The notes under the pieces: generated by a model | Seen by the model: only the letters and a program-made list of their open reading frames with translations | Told to the model about the DNA's origin: nothing | Database searches by the model: none | Position numbers and translations under genes: made by a program | NCBI GenBank assembly: GCA_036679665.1 | Contig: JAZHEJ010000068.1 | Span: forward strand, 1 to 18,888 | DNA from: Tethybacter castelli | Lineage (GTDB): Bacteria > Pseudomonadota > Gammaproteobacteria > Tethybacterales > Tethybacteraceae | Reading direction: 5' to 3' | Length of the DNA: 18,888 nucleotides | Part shown: positions 1 through 8,448 of the stretch, one piece after another | How the letters are laid out: every line of letters starts with the position of its first letter | How positions within the stretch are numbered: the stretch's first letter is position 1

Positions 1-2
1 CG

Positions 3-131
3 CGCCGGCAGCGGCTCGTACGCGACTACGAACACCCCATTGATGTCTCCAAAGCCATGATCCATGGCGCCATCGGCAACCCGTTACTGAAACGCATCGC
101 CAAACCATCGCCAAACCATCAGAAATCTTAG
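3..131 (+). pseudogene. C-terminal end of an IS5-type transposase (partial)
   Basis: The frame starting at base 3 reads RRQRLVRDYEHPID, then VSKAMIHGAIGNPLLKRIA, and ends at the TAG at 129-131. This is the usual end of IS5-group DDE transposases, where an arginine-rich stretch (R-R-L-x-R-D-Y/W-E) is followed by an S-x-A-M-I-H helix and LL-R-R-I. Only about 42 codons lie in the window; the catalytic DDE residues would be further left. A short repeat near the end (cgccaaaccat occurs twice, around 100-120) makes the last residues unlike the family. Whether the full gene is intact cannot be seen. It sits beside other broken genes, which fits a degraded, mobile-element-rich segment. The family is my recognition of the motif pattern. 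Confidence 0.6.
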
Positions 132-309
132 AACTCTGAGAAGATCGGCCTCATTGAAGCCATGATCAGCCCGCTTTTCACCGCGTCACGCTGGTTCTTT
201 CCGGATCCCCATTGAAGCAACCATGTGCGCTCAAAGCCATAAAGAATCCGCTATCGACGATCTGCCGCCTTGGGCCTAAACCGCTCTCAAATAACAGGGG
301 GCACGCCAT

Positions 310-852
310 ATGCAGATCATCAAACTCACCATCATCTTGCTGCGCTATGTCGCCCCAAAAGTCTCTCGCACCCTTGATGTGCCCACCGGCCTGCCGGCGC
401 CCAACGTACCCTAGACCCTGCAGGCCGCCTTCGGCTGGCAAAACGCCCATCTCTACCAATTCTCCATCGGCGAGCCCTACCAATACGGAGCCATGACCTG
501 GGTCGCACCGGCCTTCGCCGACAGCCCCGAAAACCTGACCGCAAATGGCACCACCCTCACGGAGACGCTTGATAAGGCCGGGGCAAAGGGTCTGACCTAT
601 CTCTACGATTTTAGTGACGATTGGGAACATGCCACTAAGGCGAGGTCACCCAAAGATGCCGACTCAAATCAAACCTACCCGCACTTCACAGACATCAAAA
701 ACACCTGCCCACCCGAAAATATCGGCGGTCCGCCAGGCTTTGAAATGTTCAAAGAGGCCTTGGCTGACCCCGAACACAAGGACCTCAAAGACTGGTATCG
801 TAGCCCGTTTGATCCTACGAAACCAGACGCAAGAAACCTCAAGGCAAACGTC
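310..852 (+). pseudogene. pRiA4b ORF-3-like protein, interrupted by an in-frame stop
   Basis: Reading from the ATG at 310, the frame gives MQIIKLTIILLRYVAP, then TAG at 412-414, and continues in the same frame with TLQAAFGWQNAHLYQFSIG, YLYDFSDDWEHA, TCPPENIGGPPGFEMF and EALADPEHKDLKDW. These are the successive landmarks of the plasmid pRiA4b ORF-3 family (PF07929): an AFGW-x-x-x-H-L-x-x-F core, a YDFGDDWEH block, a CPPED-x-GGP-x-GY block and a final ADP-x-H box. Here the G of YDFGDDW is S. The function of the family is unknown; members often accompany mobile elements. The stop at codon 35 would prevent a full-length product unless the downstream ATG at 493 is used, which loses the conserved N-terminal strand. 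The frame runs without a stop into RelE-like sequence. Confidence 0.75.
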
Positions 853-1069
853 AAATACTCGAAAACCGCGCAGAAGGCGCTTCTGCGGAACTGGGCGGTT
901 CGTGTTCGCGATAAGGCCAGGGCATTCGCCGAAGACCCCGCTTCACAGGTGAACAACGTGAAGACCCTTCGCGAAGTGGAGGGCATGCCTCGCAAGAGTG
1001 GGTGATTGGCGCTATGATCCTGAAAGTCTGATTCCCCGTTCGGACATGTCAAGGGAGGCGGCGGAATGA
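853..1069 (+). pseudogene. RelE/ParE-type toxin remnant, fused in frame and frameshifted
   Basis: From about base 853 the frame of the preceding pseudogene gives KYSKTAQKALLRN, AVRVRDKARAFAEDPAS, then QVNNVKTLREVEGM. This is the RelE-superfamily pattern (KAL-R, an R-x-K-I-x-x-x-A-x-DP helix, then NNVK-L). The original frame stops at 1003-1005, but one base over (from 989) it continues LARVGDWRYDP to the TGA at 1067-1069, restoring the R-V-G-D-W-R core that follows the glycine in active RelE toxins. The gene is therefore broken by a +1 shift near 985-990, has no start of its own, and its stop overlaps the ATG of the next gene (ATGA at 1066-1069). No antitoxin gene is visible beside it. Confidence 0.6.
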
Positions 1070-1740
1070 GCGCCATGCCGAAATCCATGAAAGCCATGCT
1101 GCTCACCGGTCACGGCGGGTTTGAAAAGTACGAGTTACGGACGGACTGGCCGGCGCCTGAACCCGGTCCGGCGGATGTCCTAGTCAAGGTCGCCGCCTGC
1201 GGATTGAACAATACCGACGTCAACACGCGAACCGGCTGGTACTCCAAGGCGGTAAGCGAGGCGACGACGGGCGGCGCGTATGCGGAGGTCGATGACAGCG
1301 ATCCGACCTGGGGAGGGGCGCCGATCGCGTTTCCGCGCATTCAGGGCGCGGATGCGGTCGGGAGGGCCGTGGTGGCGGGCGCCGATGTGGATGAGGCGAT
1401 GATCGGCAGGCGCGTGATGGTCGACGGATGGCAGCGCGATTGGAGCGATCCGGACAATCCGAACCGGGCGCGGTATTTCGGCTCGGAAATGGACGGCGGC
1501 TTCGCCGAATATGTTTGCGTGGATCACCGCGGCGTCGAGGCGGTCGACAGCGAACTGTCCGATGCGGAACTGGCTACATTTCAATGCTCCTACACGACGG
1601 CGGAAGGAATGCTCGCCCGGGCCGATGTGACGGCTGCCGATACGGTGCTGGTCACCGGCGCTTCCGGAGGCGTGGGCGGTGCGCTGGTGCAAATTGCCAA
1701 GTGCCGGCGCGCGCGTTCATCGAACAATGCGCTTCGGTAA
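1066..1740 (+). pseudogene. MDR (quinone oxidoreductase-like) alcohol dehydrogenase, C-terminally truncated
   Basis: This 224-aa product has the N-terminal GroES-like domain of medium-chain dehydrogenase/reductases (residues 10-165: GPADVLVKVAACGLNNTDVN, a long loop with GGA and PRIQGADAVGR, then DGGFAEY) and the first part of the Rossmann fold with the nucleotide-binding loop VTGASGGVGGALVQIAK at 196-212. It lacks a GHE catalytic-zinc motif, so it resembles the zinc-independent quinone oxidoreductase branch. Family members run to about 330-360 residues; here the fold ends after its first strand-helix unit in an unrelated tail (CRRARSSNNALR). The cofactor site is therefore incomplete and the product is probably inactive. 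The start is supported by an AAGGGAGG-like ribosome-binding site at 1050-1057. A deletion joined to foreign sequence near 1700 is the simplest explanation. Confidence 0.65.
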
Positions 1741-1753
1741 AGTAGGCTTGCCG

Positions 1754-1912
1754 ATGAAACCCGACGAAAACACGCGCGATGTCGGCAGCCTGCTCACGGG
1801 AAATGAGTTCGGTTGCATGGATGCGGTGGCGATAATGCCGCCCGACGGTCCGGGACCGGGGGTGGCGCCGGATGAGGCCGTGCCGGGAAGTCCGCTTGCC
1901 GTGATCGAATAG
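1754..1912 (+). pseudogene. C-terminal fragment of an unidentified protein
   Basis: Right after the truncated oxidoreductase, an open frame gives MKPDENTRDVGSLLTGNEF, then GCMDAVAIMPPDGPGPGVAP and EAVPGSPLAVIE before the TAG at 1910-1912. It has the composition of a real protein end (acidic, proline/glycine loops, hydrophobic final strand), and the frame is open leftwards to about 1679 with no convincing start. I do not recognise the family. It may be what lies beyond the breakpoint that removed the end of the oxidoreductase. It stops 10 bases before the GTG of the aminotransferase. It could also be a chance open frame in GC-rich DNA. Confidence 0.3.
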
Positions 1913-1921
1913 GATGAGCGT

Positions 1922-3192
1922 GTGAACCGCGTGCATGGCCAGGGCGAACGGATAAAGCGGGCGAACGCGGTCCTTCCCGCGGGCGGATTCGGAAACTTCG
2001 AACCCGGAATTGTCATTCGCGAGGGCAGCCCCCCGCGTCTGGGATCAGGACGGCAGGGAATATGTCGATTATCTCATCGGCTCCGGTCCGATGCTCCTCG
2101 GCCGTGGCGACCCGGAAGTTCAGGAAGCCGTGTTCAGGCAGATTCCAAAGGGCATGACCTTCTTCGCCGACAGTGCGGTGGGCATAGAACCGGCCGAAGT
2201 CATCTGTCGCGCCGTGCGCCGAACGGCTCCGCTACGTCTCGACCGGCGGCGAAGCGGACATGTATGCGATGCGGTTGGCGCGGGCCTTTACGGGCCGTGA
2301 CAAGATCCTCAAATTCGAAGACGGCTATCACGGGATGAGCGCCGAGGCGCGGATGAGCCTTGCGCCATCGAAATTGCCGAATTTTCCGCTGTCGGCGCCG
2401 GATTCCGCCGGTATTTCCGCGTCGGTGCGGGATGAGGTCCGGGCCGCTCCCTTCAACGACATCGATTTCCTGCGATCGTTCATGGCTGAGCACGGCAATG
2501 AAATCGCCGGCGTTATCGTCGAACCGTTGCAGCGGATCATTCCACCGCAACCGGGATTTCCGGAGGGTTTGAGAGAAGAGTGCGACCGATACGGCGCCGT
2601 TCTCGTCTTCGATGAAATCGTGACCGGTTTTCGATTTGCCCATGGCGGCGCGCAGGAGCTTTACGGCGTGAAACCCGATGTCTGCACACTGGGCAAGGTG
2701 ATAGGCGGCGGATTTCCATTCGCGGCGATTGCCGGCCACGCGGAGATCATGGCCCATTTCGACAAGGGCAGGACGGACGCCGAAAACCGGCTCATGCAGT
2801 CGGGAACGCTTTCGGGAAATCCGGTCGCCTCCGTAGCCGGCCTGAAGACGCTGGAAATCTTGAGACGGCCCGGCGCGTATGAGACCTTGCGCGAGACCGG
2901 GCAATCGATCATGACGATGTTTGAACGCCATTTGGGCGATGCCGACATTCCGCACCGGATCGTCGGCGACCTGACTCTGTTCGATGTCGTTTTCACCGAC
3001 AGACCGGTTCGCGATTACCGCGATGTAATGGCGGGCGACGGCAAACGAAGCACGGCTTTCGACGACGCGCCGCGCGCCGAGGGCGTCTTCAAATCGTCCG
3101 GCAAGGCCTATCCGTCGCTGGCCGTCACCGAATCCGACCTGGAGTGGACCGACCGCGCCATCCGCGAGGCGACGGCGGCGATTCGCGCGTGA
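1922..3192 (+). pseudogene. Class III PLP aminotransferase (glutamate-1-semialdehyde aminomutase-like), two frameshifts
   Basis: The protein is spread over three frames. Part 1 starts at the GTG at 1922 and runs to about 2030 (NRVHGQGERIKRANAVLPAG). Part 2, to about 2217, gives RVWDQDGREYVDYLIGSGPM and QEAVFRQIPKGMTFF. Part 3, to 3192, gives ERLRYVSTGGEADMYAMRLA, the PLP-ring D in LVFDEIVTGFR (codon 2611) and the Schiff-base lysine in TLGKVIGGGFP (AAG at 2695-2697). Order and spacing match full-length GSA-aminomutase-like enzymes of about 420-430 residues. Both breaks are +1 shifts; the first falls in a C6 run at about 2029-2034, where five C would restore the frame. Either the gene is a recent pseudogene or the reads carry two insertion errors. 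It converges with the ABC ATPase gene, their stops one base apart. Confidence 0.8.
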
Positions 3193-3193
3193 C

Positions 3194-4363
3194 TTAGCGG
3201 ATGCGCTCGCCGCTGCGGCGGTCGAAGAGGAAAGCCTGCTTCGCGTCGAACCCGATATCCAACGTCTTTCCCTCCCTCACGCCNNNNNNNNNNTCGCCGC
3301 TGCGGCGGTCGAAGAGGAAAGCCTGCTTCGCGTCGAACCCGATATCCAACGTCTTTCCCTCCCTCACGCCGCGTTCCGTTTTCATTTCGATCGTGAGCGG
3401 CGTCTCGCCGCCGGTCCGGCTGTAGGCGTAAGCCGTGCCTCCGAGATTTTCGACCGCATCGACCCTGATGTCGAGCTTCGTCCTTCCCTTGCCGGAAAAG
3501 TGTTCGGGCCGGATTCCTAGCGTCACTTCGGTTCCCGGAGCCGGTGCGTCCCCGAGCTTGAATTCGGCGACCGACCCGGGGTGATCGTTGATCTCCACGG
3601 CGGCATCGCCCGAATCGCCGGACACGACCGTCGCATCCATGAAGTTCATTTTCGGCGAACCGATGAATCCCGCCACAAACATGTTGTCAGGATCGTCATA
3701 AAGCCTGATCGGCGATCCGACCTGCTCGATGCGGCCGGCGCGCAGCACCACGATCTTGTCGGCGAGCGTCATCGCCTCGACCTGATCATGGGTGACATAA
3801 ATCATGGTCGCGTCCAGTTCCCGGTGGAGCTTCGCGATCTCAAGGCGCATCTGAACCCGCAACTCGGCGTCCAGGTTGGACAGCGGTTCATCGAACAGGA
3901 AAACCCTGGGCTCGCGGACGATGGCCCGGCCGATCGCGACGCGCTGCCTTTGCCCGCCCGACAGTTGCTTCGGTTTGCGGTCGAGCAATTGCTCAAGGTG
4001 AAGAATTTCCGCCGCTCGGCTGACGCGACGGTCGATTTCCCGGCTTGAAGCGCCGTTCATCTTCAGGCCGAAGCCCATGTTTTCCGACACGCTCATATGC
4101 GGATAAAGCGCATAGGACTGGAACACCATCGCCACGCCGCGGTCGCTCGGCTCGACATGAGTCACGTCGTTCTCGCCGATTTCGATATTGCCCGACGTCG
4201 CGGTTTCCAGTCCGGCGACCAACCGAAGCAGGGTCGACTTTCCGCACCCCGACGGTCCGACAAAGACGACGAATTCGCCGTGATCGATCTGCAGGTCGAC
4301 TCCATGGATGATCCTGATGTCGCCAAACGATTTCGTCACTTCCGACAATTGCAGTCCCGACAT
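3194..4363 (-). CDS. ugpC: UgpC/MalK-type ABC transporter ATPase (contains an assembly gap)
   Basis: Energises uptake of a carbohydrate or similar solute at the inner face of the cytoplasmic membrane. Visible motifs: Walker A GPSGCGKST at residues 36-44, Q-loop Q82, signature LSGGQ at 134-138, Walker B VFLFDEP at 154-160, D-loop SNLDAEL, switch histidine H192 in YVTHDQ, then the C-terminal OB-fold regulatory region of the MalK/UgpC (CUT1) family with GIRPEH. The start at 4363 (MSGLQL) is preferred over an upstream ATG because GGGAG lies seven bases before it. The last 29 codons of C-terminal sequence are duplicated around the N-run at 3284-3293; removing one 77-nt copy plus the N gives a normal product of about 360 residues. 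No permease gene for it is visible on its side of the 4446 gap. The substrate is not determinable, and the symbol refers to the family. Confidence 0.85.
   Translation of the reverse strand: MSGLQLSEVTKSFGDIRIIHGVDLQIDHGEFVVFVGPSGCGKSTLLRLVAGLETATSGNIEIGENDVTHVEPSDRGVAMVFQSYALYPHMSVSENMGFGLKMNGASSREIDRRVSRAAEILHLEQLLDRKPKQLSGGQRQRVAIGRAIVREPRVFLFDEPLSNLDAELRVQMRLEIAKLHRELDATMIYVTHDQVEAMTLADKIVVLRAGRIEQVGSPIRLYDDPDNMFVAGFIGSPKMNFMDATVVSGDSGDAAVEINDHPGSVAEFKLGDAPAPGTEVTLGIRPEHFSGKGRTKLDIRVDAVENLGGTAYAYSRTGGETPLTIEMKTERGVREGKTLDIGFDAKQAFLFDRRSGXXXXGVREGKTLDIGFDAKQAFLFDRRSGERIR
3207..3370. other. Scaffold gap with duplicated 77-nt contig ends
   Basis: Bases 3207-3283 are repeated exactly at 3294-3370, separated by ten N (3284-3293). 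This is an unmerged overlap between two contigs, not a biological repeat: collapsing one copy and the N restores the frame and expected length of the ATPase C-terminus. The same 77-nt length occurs at two other gaps in this window. Confidence 0.92.
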
Positions 4364-4445
4364 GAATTTCTCCCTTCGCATGACGGCGGCTCACGCCCGC
4401 GGGCCGAGCCTCATCGAGCGGCAGGCCGTTCAACGCGGTCTCACC

Positions 4446-4455
4446 NNNNNNNNNN
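4446..4455. other. Scaffold gap without shared ends; possible misjoin
   Basis: Ten N separate the upstream region of one UgpC-like ATPase gene (left) from the cut-off middle of a second UgpC-like ATPase gene (right). Unlike the other gaps there is no 77-nt overlap. The right-hand gene stops mid-domain just before its expected LSGGQ motif, and the left-hand bases 4381-4445 do not continue it in any frame. At least about 220 codons are missing. Because the two genes are homologous, the link could come from cross-mapped read pairs. Confidence 0.8.
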
Positions 4456-4850
4456 TTGGGGCGACGATCCAAGTAATCGCGCAATTTGAGAATGTCGGCG
4501 GCGGCGGCAACTTTTTGGTCGATCTCAGCAGGCGGGGTACCGGCGGTTTTGAGGCCGAAGCCGATGTTGGAGCGCACGCTCATATGCGGATACAACGCGT
4601 AAGACTGAAACACCATCGACAACCTGCGTTCGGATGGAACCTTGCCGGACACATCCGTGCCGTCAATAAGAATCTGACCGGAACTGGCATCTTCCAAGCC
4701 GGCGATGATCCGCAGCAACGTTGATTTGCCGCAGCCTGACGGCCCGACGAACACGACAAATTCACCGTTGGCGATGTCGATGTCGACGCCTTTGATAACC
4801 TCGGTCGCGCCGAACGACTTGGTGATCTTTTTTAAGCTTATCGCACCCAT
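4456..4850 (-). CDS. UgpC/MalK-type ABC transporter ATPase, N-terminal part only
   Basis: 131 codons remain (MGAISLKKITKSFGATEVIK at the start), with Walker A GPSGCGKST at residues 36-44 and Q-loop FQSYALYPHMSV at 81-92. The sequence breaks at DYLDRRP against the N-run, just before the signature motif. It is clearly paralogous to, but distinct from, the ATPase at 3194-4363. It begins 17 bases after the stop of the permease-glycosidase fusion gene and is last in the order binding protein, permease, permease, ATPase, so it is very likely the energising subunit of that transporter. The truncation is an assembly break, not evidence of a pseudogene. Confidence 0.85.
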
Positions 4851-4867
4851 CGCTTGCGGTTACTCCT

Positions 4868-7099
4868 TTATTCGATATCAGCCGCGGCGCCGACCAACTG
4901 CAAGTAGATCGCCGCGGTCCACGAAAAATCTTTGCCGCCAAGCCCGTCCCCGGTCAGCGGATCATAATATTCAAAAAATCCGGCGTGTTCGTTCAACTTC
5001 AGCGTGGCGTCGCGTATCCGTCGCGCCAGATCGTCCAATCCCTGCTCGGCCATGCCGATTTGGATCATGTAATTCATGACCGACCAACTCGGCCCGCACC
5101 AATAGCGCTTGCGGTCGAACGCCTCATGTTCCGGATCCCAGCTCGGAAAGCCGTAGCTGCACTTGGCCAGAATGCGCTTGGCATGCGCAGCGAGCAAATC
5201 GCGTCCTTCCTCCAAGCGCGCGATCCACTCGTCGATTTGCCCGCGCAACTCTAATTTGTCCAGCATTTTTGCAAGCTTGCCAAGATCGCGACAGGCGCGC
5301 AAAAATATGAACTGCATCCCCGGATCGCCCATCAGAAACGGCCCGTCGCGATAGATCTTAACGTGATCCCAACCGGCTAGCCGTCCGTGGCGCACGATGG
5401 CCATAAATCGCCGGTAATCCAAGTCGGTCGGACGCTGCGAAGAATCCACATGCTCAGTGTCGCGGCGGTTCAGTTCTTGCATGTCGGCCGGCACCGGAAC
5501 TTGCGCCAAACTAGCCTGCCAGTCCGGACAATTGTCGCGGCCGGATTCCCACGGATGGATAATCGCGACCAGTCCGGTCGCGGCCGGATCGCGGCAAGTT
5601 ATCAACCACCGATGATAGTTCATCAGGTTGGGCAACAATTCGGCGGCGCAGCGGCGATCTTCTTGGTCGCCGTCGCGCGCCATTTGCCAGATTACGCTAG
5701 CCGCCACCGGCGGCTGAGTACAACCTGAAGTTGGCGGCGTGGTGCCGGTATCCCAAGTGGAAGCTCCCGGAAAATAACCCGGGTCGTCCTGCCAAAAGAT
5801 GATGTGAGGCACCATCCCGCTGTCCCACTGACCGGCAAACAACCGGCGCATTTCCTCCCAAGCGCGCGCCTTGTCATAGGTCGCGATGCCCAGCGCGGTA
5901 AACCCGGCGACCAAATAGCGTTCGAACCACAAAAACACCAGCAACACCGGCACCGTGGCGACCACCGCGCCGGCCATCAGGTGCTGGCGCGGAACCTCCG
6001 AAGAATTCAGCGACACAATTCCGCGCGACAAGGTGAATAATTCGATATTGTCCAAAAACATAAACGCGAACAAAAACTCGTTCCACGCGATCATGAACAC
6101 ATACAACGCGACCGATGCCAACGCCGGTAACGATAACGGCAAGGTGATCTTGCCTATTACCCCGATTTGGCTCAGTCCGTCCATGATGCCGGCGTCCTCA
6201 AGCTCTGACGGCAGGCTGCGAAAATAACCTTGCAACATATAAATCGCCACCGGTATCGTCGTCGCCGGATAGACGATGATCAGACCTCCCAAGCTGTTGC
6301 GCAGCCCCAGTTGCGAAAACACCGCAAAAAGCGGGATCACCAGTACGATTGCCGGGATCATGTAGATGAGCAAAATTGAATTAGCCAAAAATTCGCGCCC
6401 GGGAAACCGCAACCGCGCCACCGCGTAGGCTCCGGGTACCGCGAAACACAGCGTGATTATCACGGTCGCTATCGACACTAACGTCGAGTTGACTAAAAAT
6501 GTGCCGAATTCGAATTTATCGAACAATTCGACATACGAGCGGATCAATTGGTCCCAGCCGCGTTCCAAGTCGAGGGAAAAGTCCAGCGGGTTGGCCAACA
6601 ACGCTTGCTGGCTTTTGAGGCTGGTCATGACCATCACATAAAACGGCAACACGACAATTACGGTAAAAAAGACCATGCCCAAACCTCGGATCAGCTTGAG
6701 CAGCGCGACTTCGAGCCGATAGCGCGAAAGCGGGCCGGCCGACAGATCACCCACGCACAGCCATACCGATATGCCGACGAGCTCGGCGATGATCAGCAGG
6801 CTTAGCCCTTGTTGCCACACGAAATCATCCAGCTCCACTCCGAACGGCCGGCCGCCGGATAACCCCGCCAACAACGCCAAAAACACCAACGCGAGCCCGA
6901 TGTGCGTTTGCATCGTGCGCCGCATCGGGGCGATCAGCATATACCCGGCGGCGGCCAAAGCCGCGGCAAGCCCGGCGGTGCCGACCGCCGGCAATACGAT
7001 GTTGCCGGATACGAACATGAATGTCACGCCGATCACCGGCATCCAAATCAGGCCCCAGACTCCCCCGACTGCCGCGCCGACCAAAAACCCCAGGCGCAT
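4868..7099 (-). CDS. ABC sugar permease (MalG/UgpE type) fused to a GH63-like glycosidase
   Basis: 743 residues. Residues 1-115 form several hydrophobic segments not typical of the family. Residues about 135-400 are a CUT1 permease domain, with the ATPase-contacting loop ELEDAGIMDGLSQIG at 299-313 and ITLPLSLP after it. From about 403 the protein becomes a glycosidase of the GH63-like mannosylglycerate/glucosylglycerate hydrolase type: ATYDKARAWEEM, SGMVPHIIFWQDDPGYFPG, HPWESGRDN at 515-523, YWCGPSWSVMNYM, and the C-terminal FEYYDPLTG with KDFSWTAA that carries the expected catalytic base. The hydrolase lacks its usual N-terminal part, and the permease lacks its usual short tail. The start at 7099 is preferred: its ATG overlaps the previous gene's stop as TGATG, suggesting translational coupling. 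The fusion may be real or an assembly chimera (see findings). Confidence 0.75.
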   Translation of the reverse strand: MRLGFLVGAAVGGVWGLIWMPVIGVTFMFVSGNIVLPAVGTAGLAAALAAAGYMLIAPMRRTMQTHIGLALVFLALLAGLSGGRPFGVELDDFVWQQGLSLLIIAELVGISVWLCVGDLSAGPLSRYRLEVALLKLIRGLGMVFFTVIVVLPFYVMVMTSLKSQQALLANPLDFSLDLERGWDQLIRSYVELFDKFEFGTFLVNSTLVSIATVIITLCFAVPGAYAVARLRFPGREFLANSILLIYMIPAIVLVIPLFAVFSQLGLRNSLGGLIIVYPATTIPVAIYMLQGYFRSLPSELEDAGIMDGLSQIGVIGKITLPLSLPALASVALYVFMIAWNEFLFAFMFLDNIELFTLSRGIVSLNSSEVPRQHLMAGAVVATVPVLLVFLWFERYLVAGFTALGIATYDKARAWEEMRRLFAGQWDSGMVPHIIFWQDDPGYFPGASTWDTGTTPPTSGCTQPPVAASVIWQMARDGDQEDRRCAAELLPNLMNYHRWLITCRDPAATGLVAIIHPWESGRDNCPDWQASLAQVPVPADMQELNRRDTEHVDSSQRPTDLDYRRFMAIVRHGRLAGWDHVKIYRDGPFLMGDPGMQFIFLRACRDLGKLAKMLDKLELRGQIDEWIARLEEGRDLLAAHAKRILAKCSYGFPSWDPEHEAFDRKRYWCGPSWSVMNYMIQIGMAEQGLDDLARRIRDATLKLNEHAGFFEYYDPLTGDGLGGKDFSWTAAIYLQLVGAAADIE

Positions 7100-8395
7100 C
7101 AGCCTTCGTCCTTGGGGGCATAGCGGAAAAACACCAACGCGAAGCACAGCAATACCACGAACACGACCACCGCGACCGCGGCGCCGGCGCCCAAATTGGA
7201 GATCGCGAAGGCCTGTTCATACACGTCCACCGTCAAGGTGCGCGTGCCGGCGCCGCCGCCGGTCAGCAAAAAGATATCGTCGAATTTGTTGAACGTCCAG
7301 ATGAAGCGCAACAAAAACAAGACCGCCAAAATTCCGGCCAGTTGCGGCATACTGATACTCCAAAACTGCTGCAGCGGAGTCGCGCCGTCCATTTCCGCAG
7401 CCTCATAGATTTCGCTGGAAATCGACTGCAGGCGGGCCAAGATAAACAGGAACGACAGCGGAAAGTAGCGCCAGGCTTCGAAGATTATCACCGTGCTCAA
7501 CGCCAAGGGAAAATCAAAACTTATCCCGAGCAAATCGAACGTCACGTACCGCTTGCCGAAAAAGCTGATCGGCGTGTCGATGACTTGCATCTGGCGCAAC
7601 AGCGAATTTAAGGTGCCGGAAAAAGGATCAAGCAAGACCACCCAGGTAAACGCCACCGCGATGACCGGCGCCACGTAGGGAAACAAAAACAGACCGCGCA
7701 GCACGCCGCGCGCCGGGAAACTCGCGTTAAGCAAAAGCGCGGCAAACATGCCCAGCACCAGCGCGCCCAATGTGCCGAACACGGTATAGTAAATCGTAAC
7801 CCGCATCACGTGCCAAAACTCGCTGGCGCTAAACACGCGCCGGAAGTTGTCTAGCGTAAACGTAAAACTGGTCAGCACGTTTTGCGCATCCGCGTAAATG
7901 AGCGGTTTGCTGTCGCGATATTCCGCGCCGCCGGCATAAGCGGCATCGGCGCTGACCGGCAGGCGANNNNNNNNNNAGTAGCGGCACCAGTACGATCGAC
8001 AGTACGATCAGCAAAGTCGGCACCAACAACCAATATGCCAAGCGCATCTCGCGACTGGCCAGCGCGCAACGTTCGTCGGTTACCTCCAGAATAAGTCCTT
8101 CGGGCACGGTATCGCTGAACCAAGCTTGTTCCAGCGGGAGTTGTTGCGAGGAATTTCGCACCCGGTACTCGATAACGGCGTCGGCGCCTCCCAGCTCACC
8201 GCGGAGCCGCTCGTTTACCAGCAGCGTGGGCGGCCGCAAGTCGGCCAGTTGGATCGGTTTAAGCGAAATCCAAAAATTAACCAGTAGCGGCACCAGTACG
8301 ATCGACAGTACGATCAGCAAAGTCGGCACCAACAACCAATATGCCAAGCGCATCTCGCGCCTGGCCAGCGGGCCGTAGCCACGCGGGGCAAACAC
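7099..8395 (-). CDS. ABC sugar permease (MalF/UgpA type), interrupted by an assembly gap
   Basis: The C-terminal 259 codons are clean: several membrane segments, the EAA loop EIYEAAEMDGATPLQQFW and SISMPQL, ending in APKDEG. The N-terminus (MRLAYWLLVPTLLIVLSIVL, one membrane segment) is followed by an unusual soluble insert of about 75 residues (from LRPPTLLVNE to TDERCALA) before the second half resumes with DAAYAGGAEYRDSKPLIYAD. In MalF-type permeases, such an insert between the first two membrane segments lies in the periplasm. The stretch at 7967-8359 is disturbed: ten N are followed by a 77-nt copy of the start of the gene, so the true sequence between the halves is missing. The start is either the GTG at 8395 or the ATG at 8353. 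The stop overlaps the next gene's ATG. Confidence 0.75.
7967..8359. other. Scaffold gap followed by a 77-nt loop repeat
   Basis: Ten N lie at 7967-7976. The 77 bases at 7977-8053 recur exactly at 8283-8359, so the contig to the right starts and re-passes the same k-mer, a loop in the assembly graph. The join at 8054 fuses the periplasmic insert of the permease back onto its first membrane segment, which makes no sense as protein. A short homology (ctggccag) at both sites suggests a chimeric read or template switch. Confidence 0.85.
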
Positions 8396-8448
8396 CTCTT
8401 TTATCCGTTCGGCCTCATTCGGGTGTTGGCGGCCGATTACCGCGCCGG

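Noticed and set aside
1180..1692. 170-codon minus-strand open frame
   Set aside because: It is a shadow of the MDR oxidoreductase; histidine- and arginine-rich with no family pattern.
2200..2955. 251-codon open frame on the minus strand
   Set aside because: It lies opposite the aminotransferase, which has all family motifs and the PLP lysine; the minus frame shows only GC-rich shadow composition.
3993..4850. A single ATPase read through the N-run at 4446-4455
   Set aside because: The sequence left of the gap is out of phase and unrelated; the apparent 285-codon frame is an artefact of translating N.
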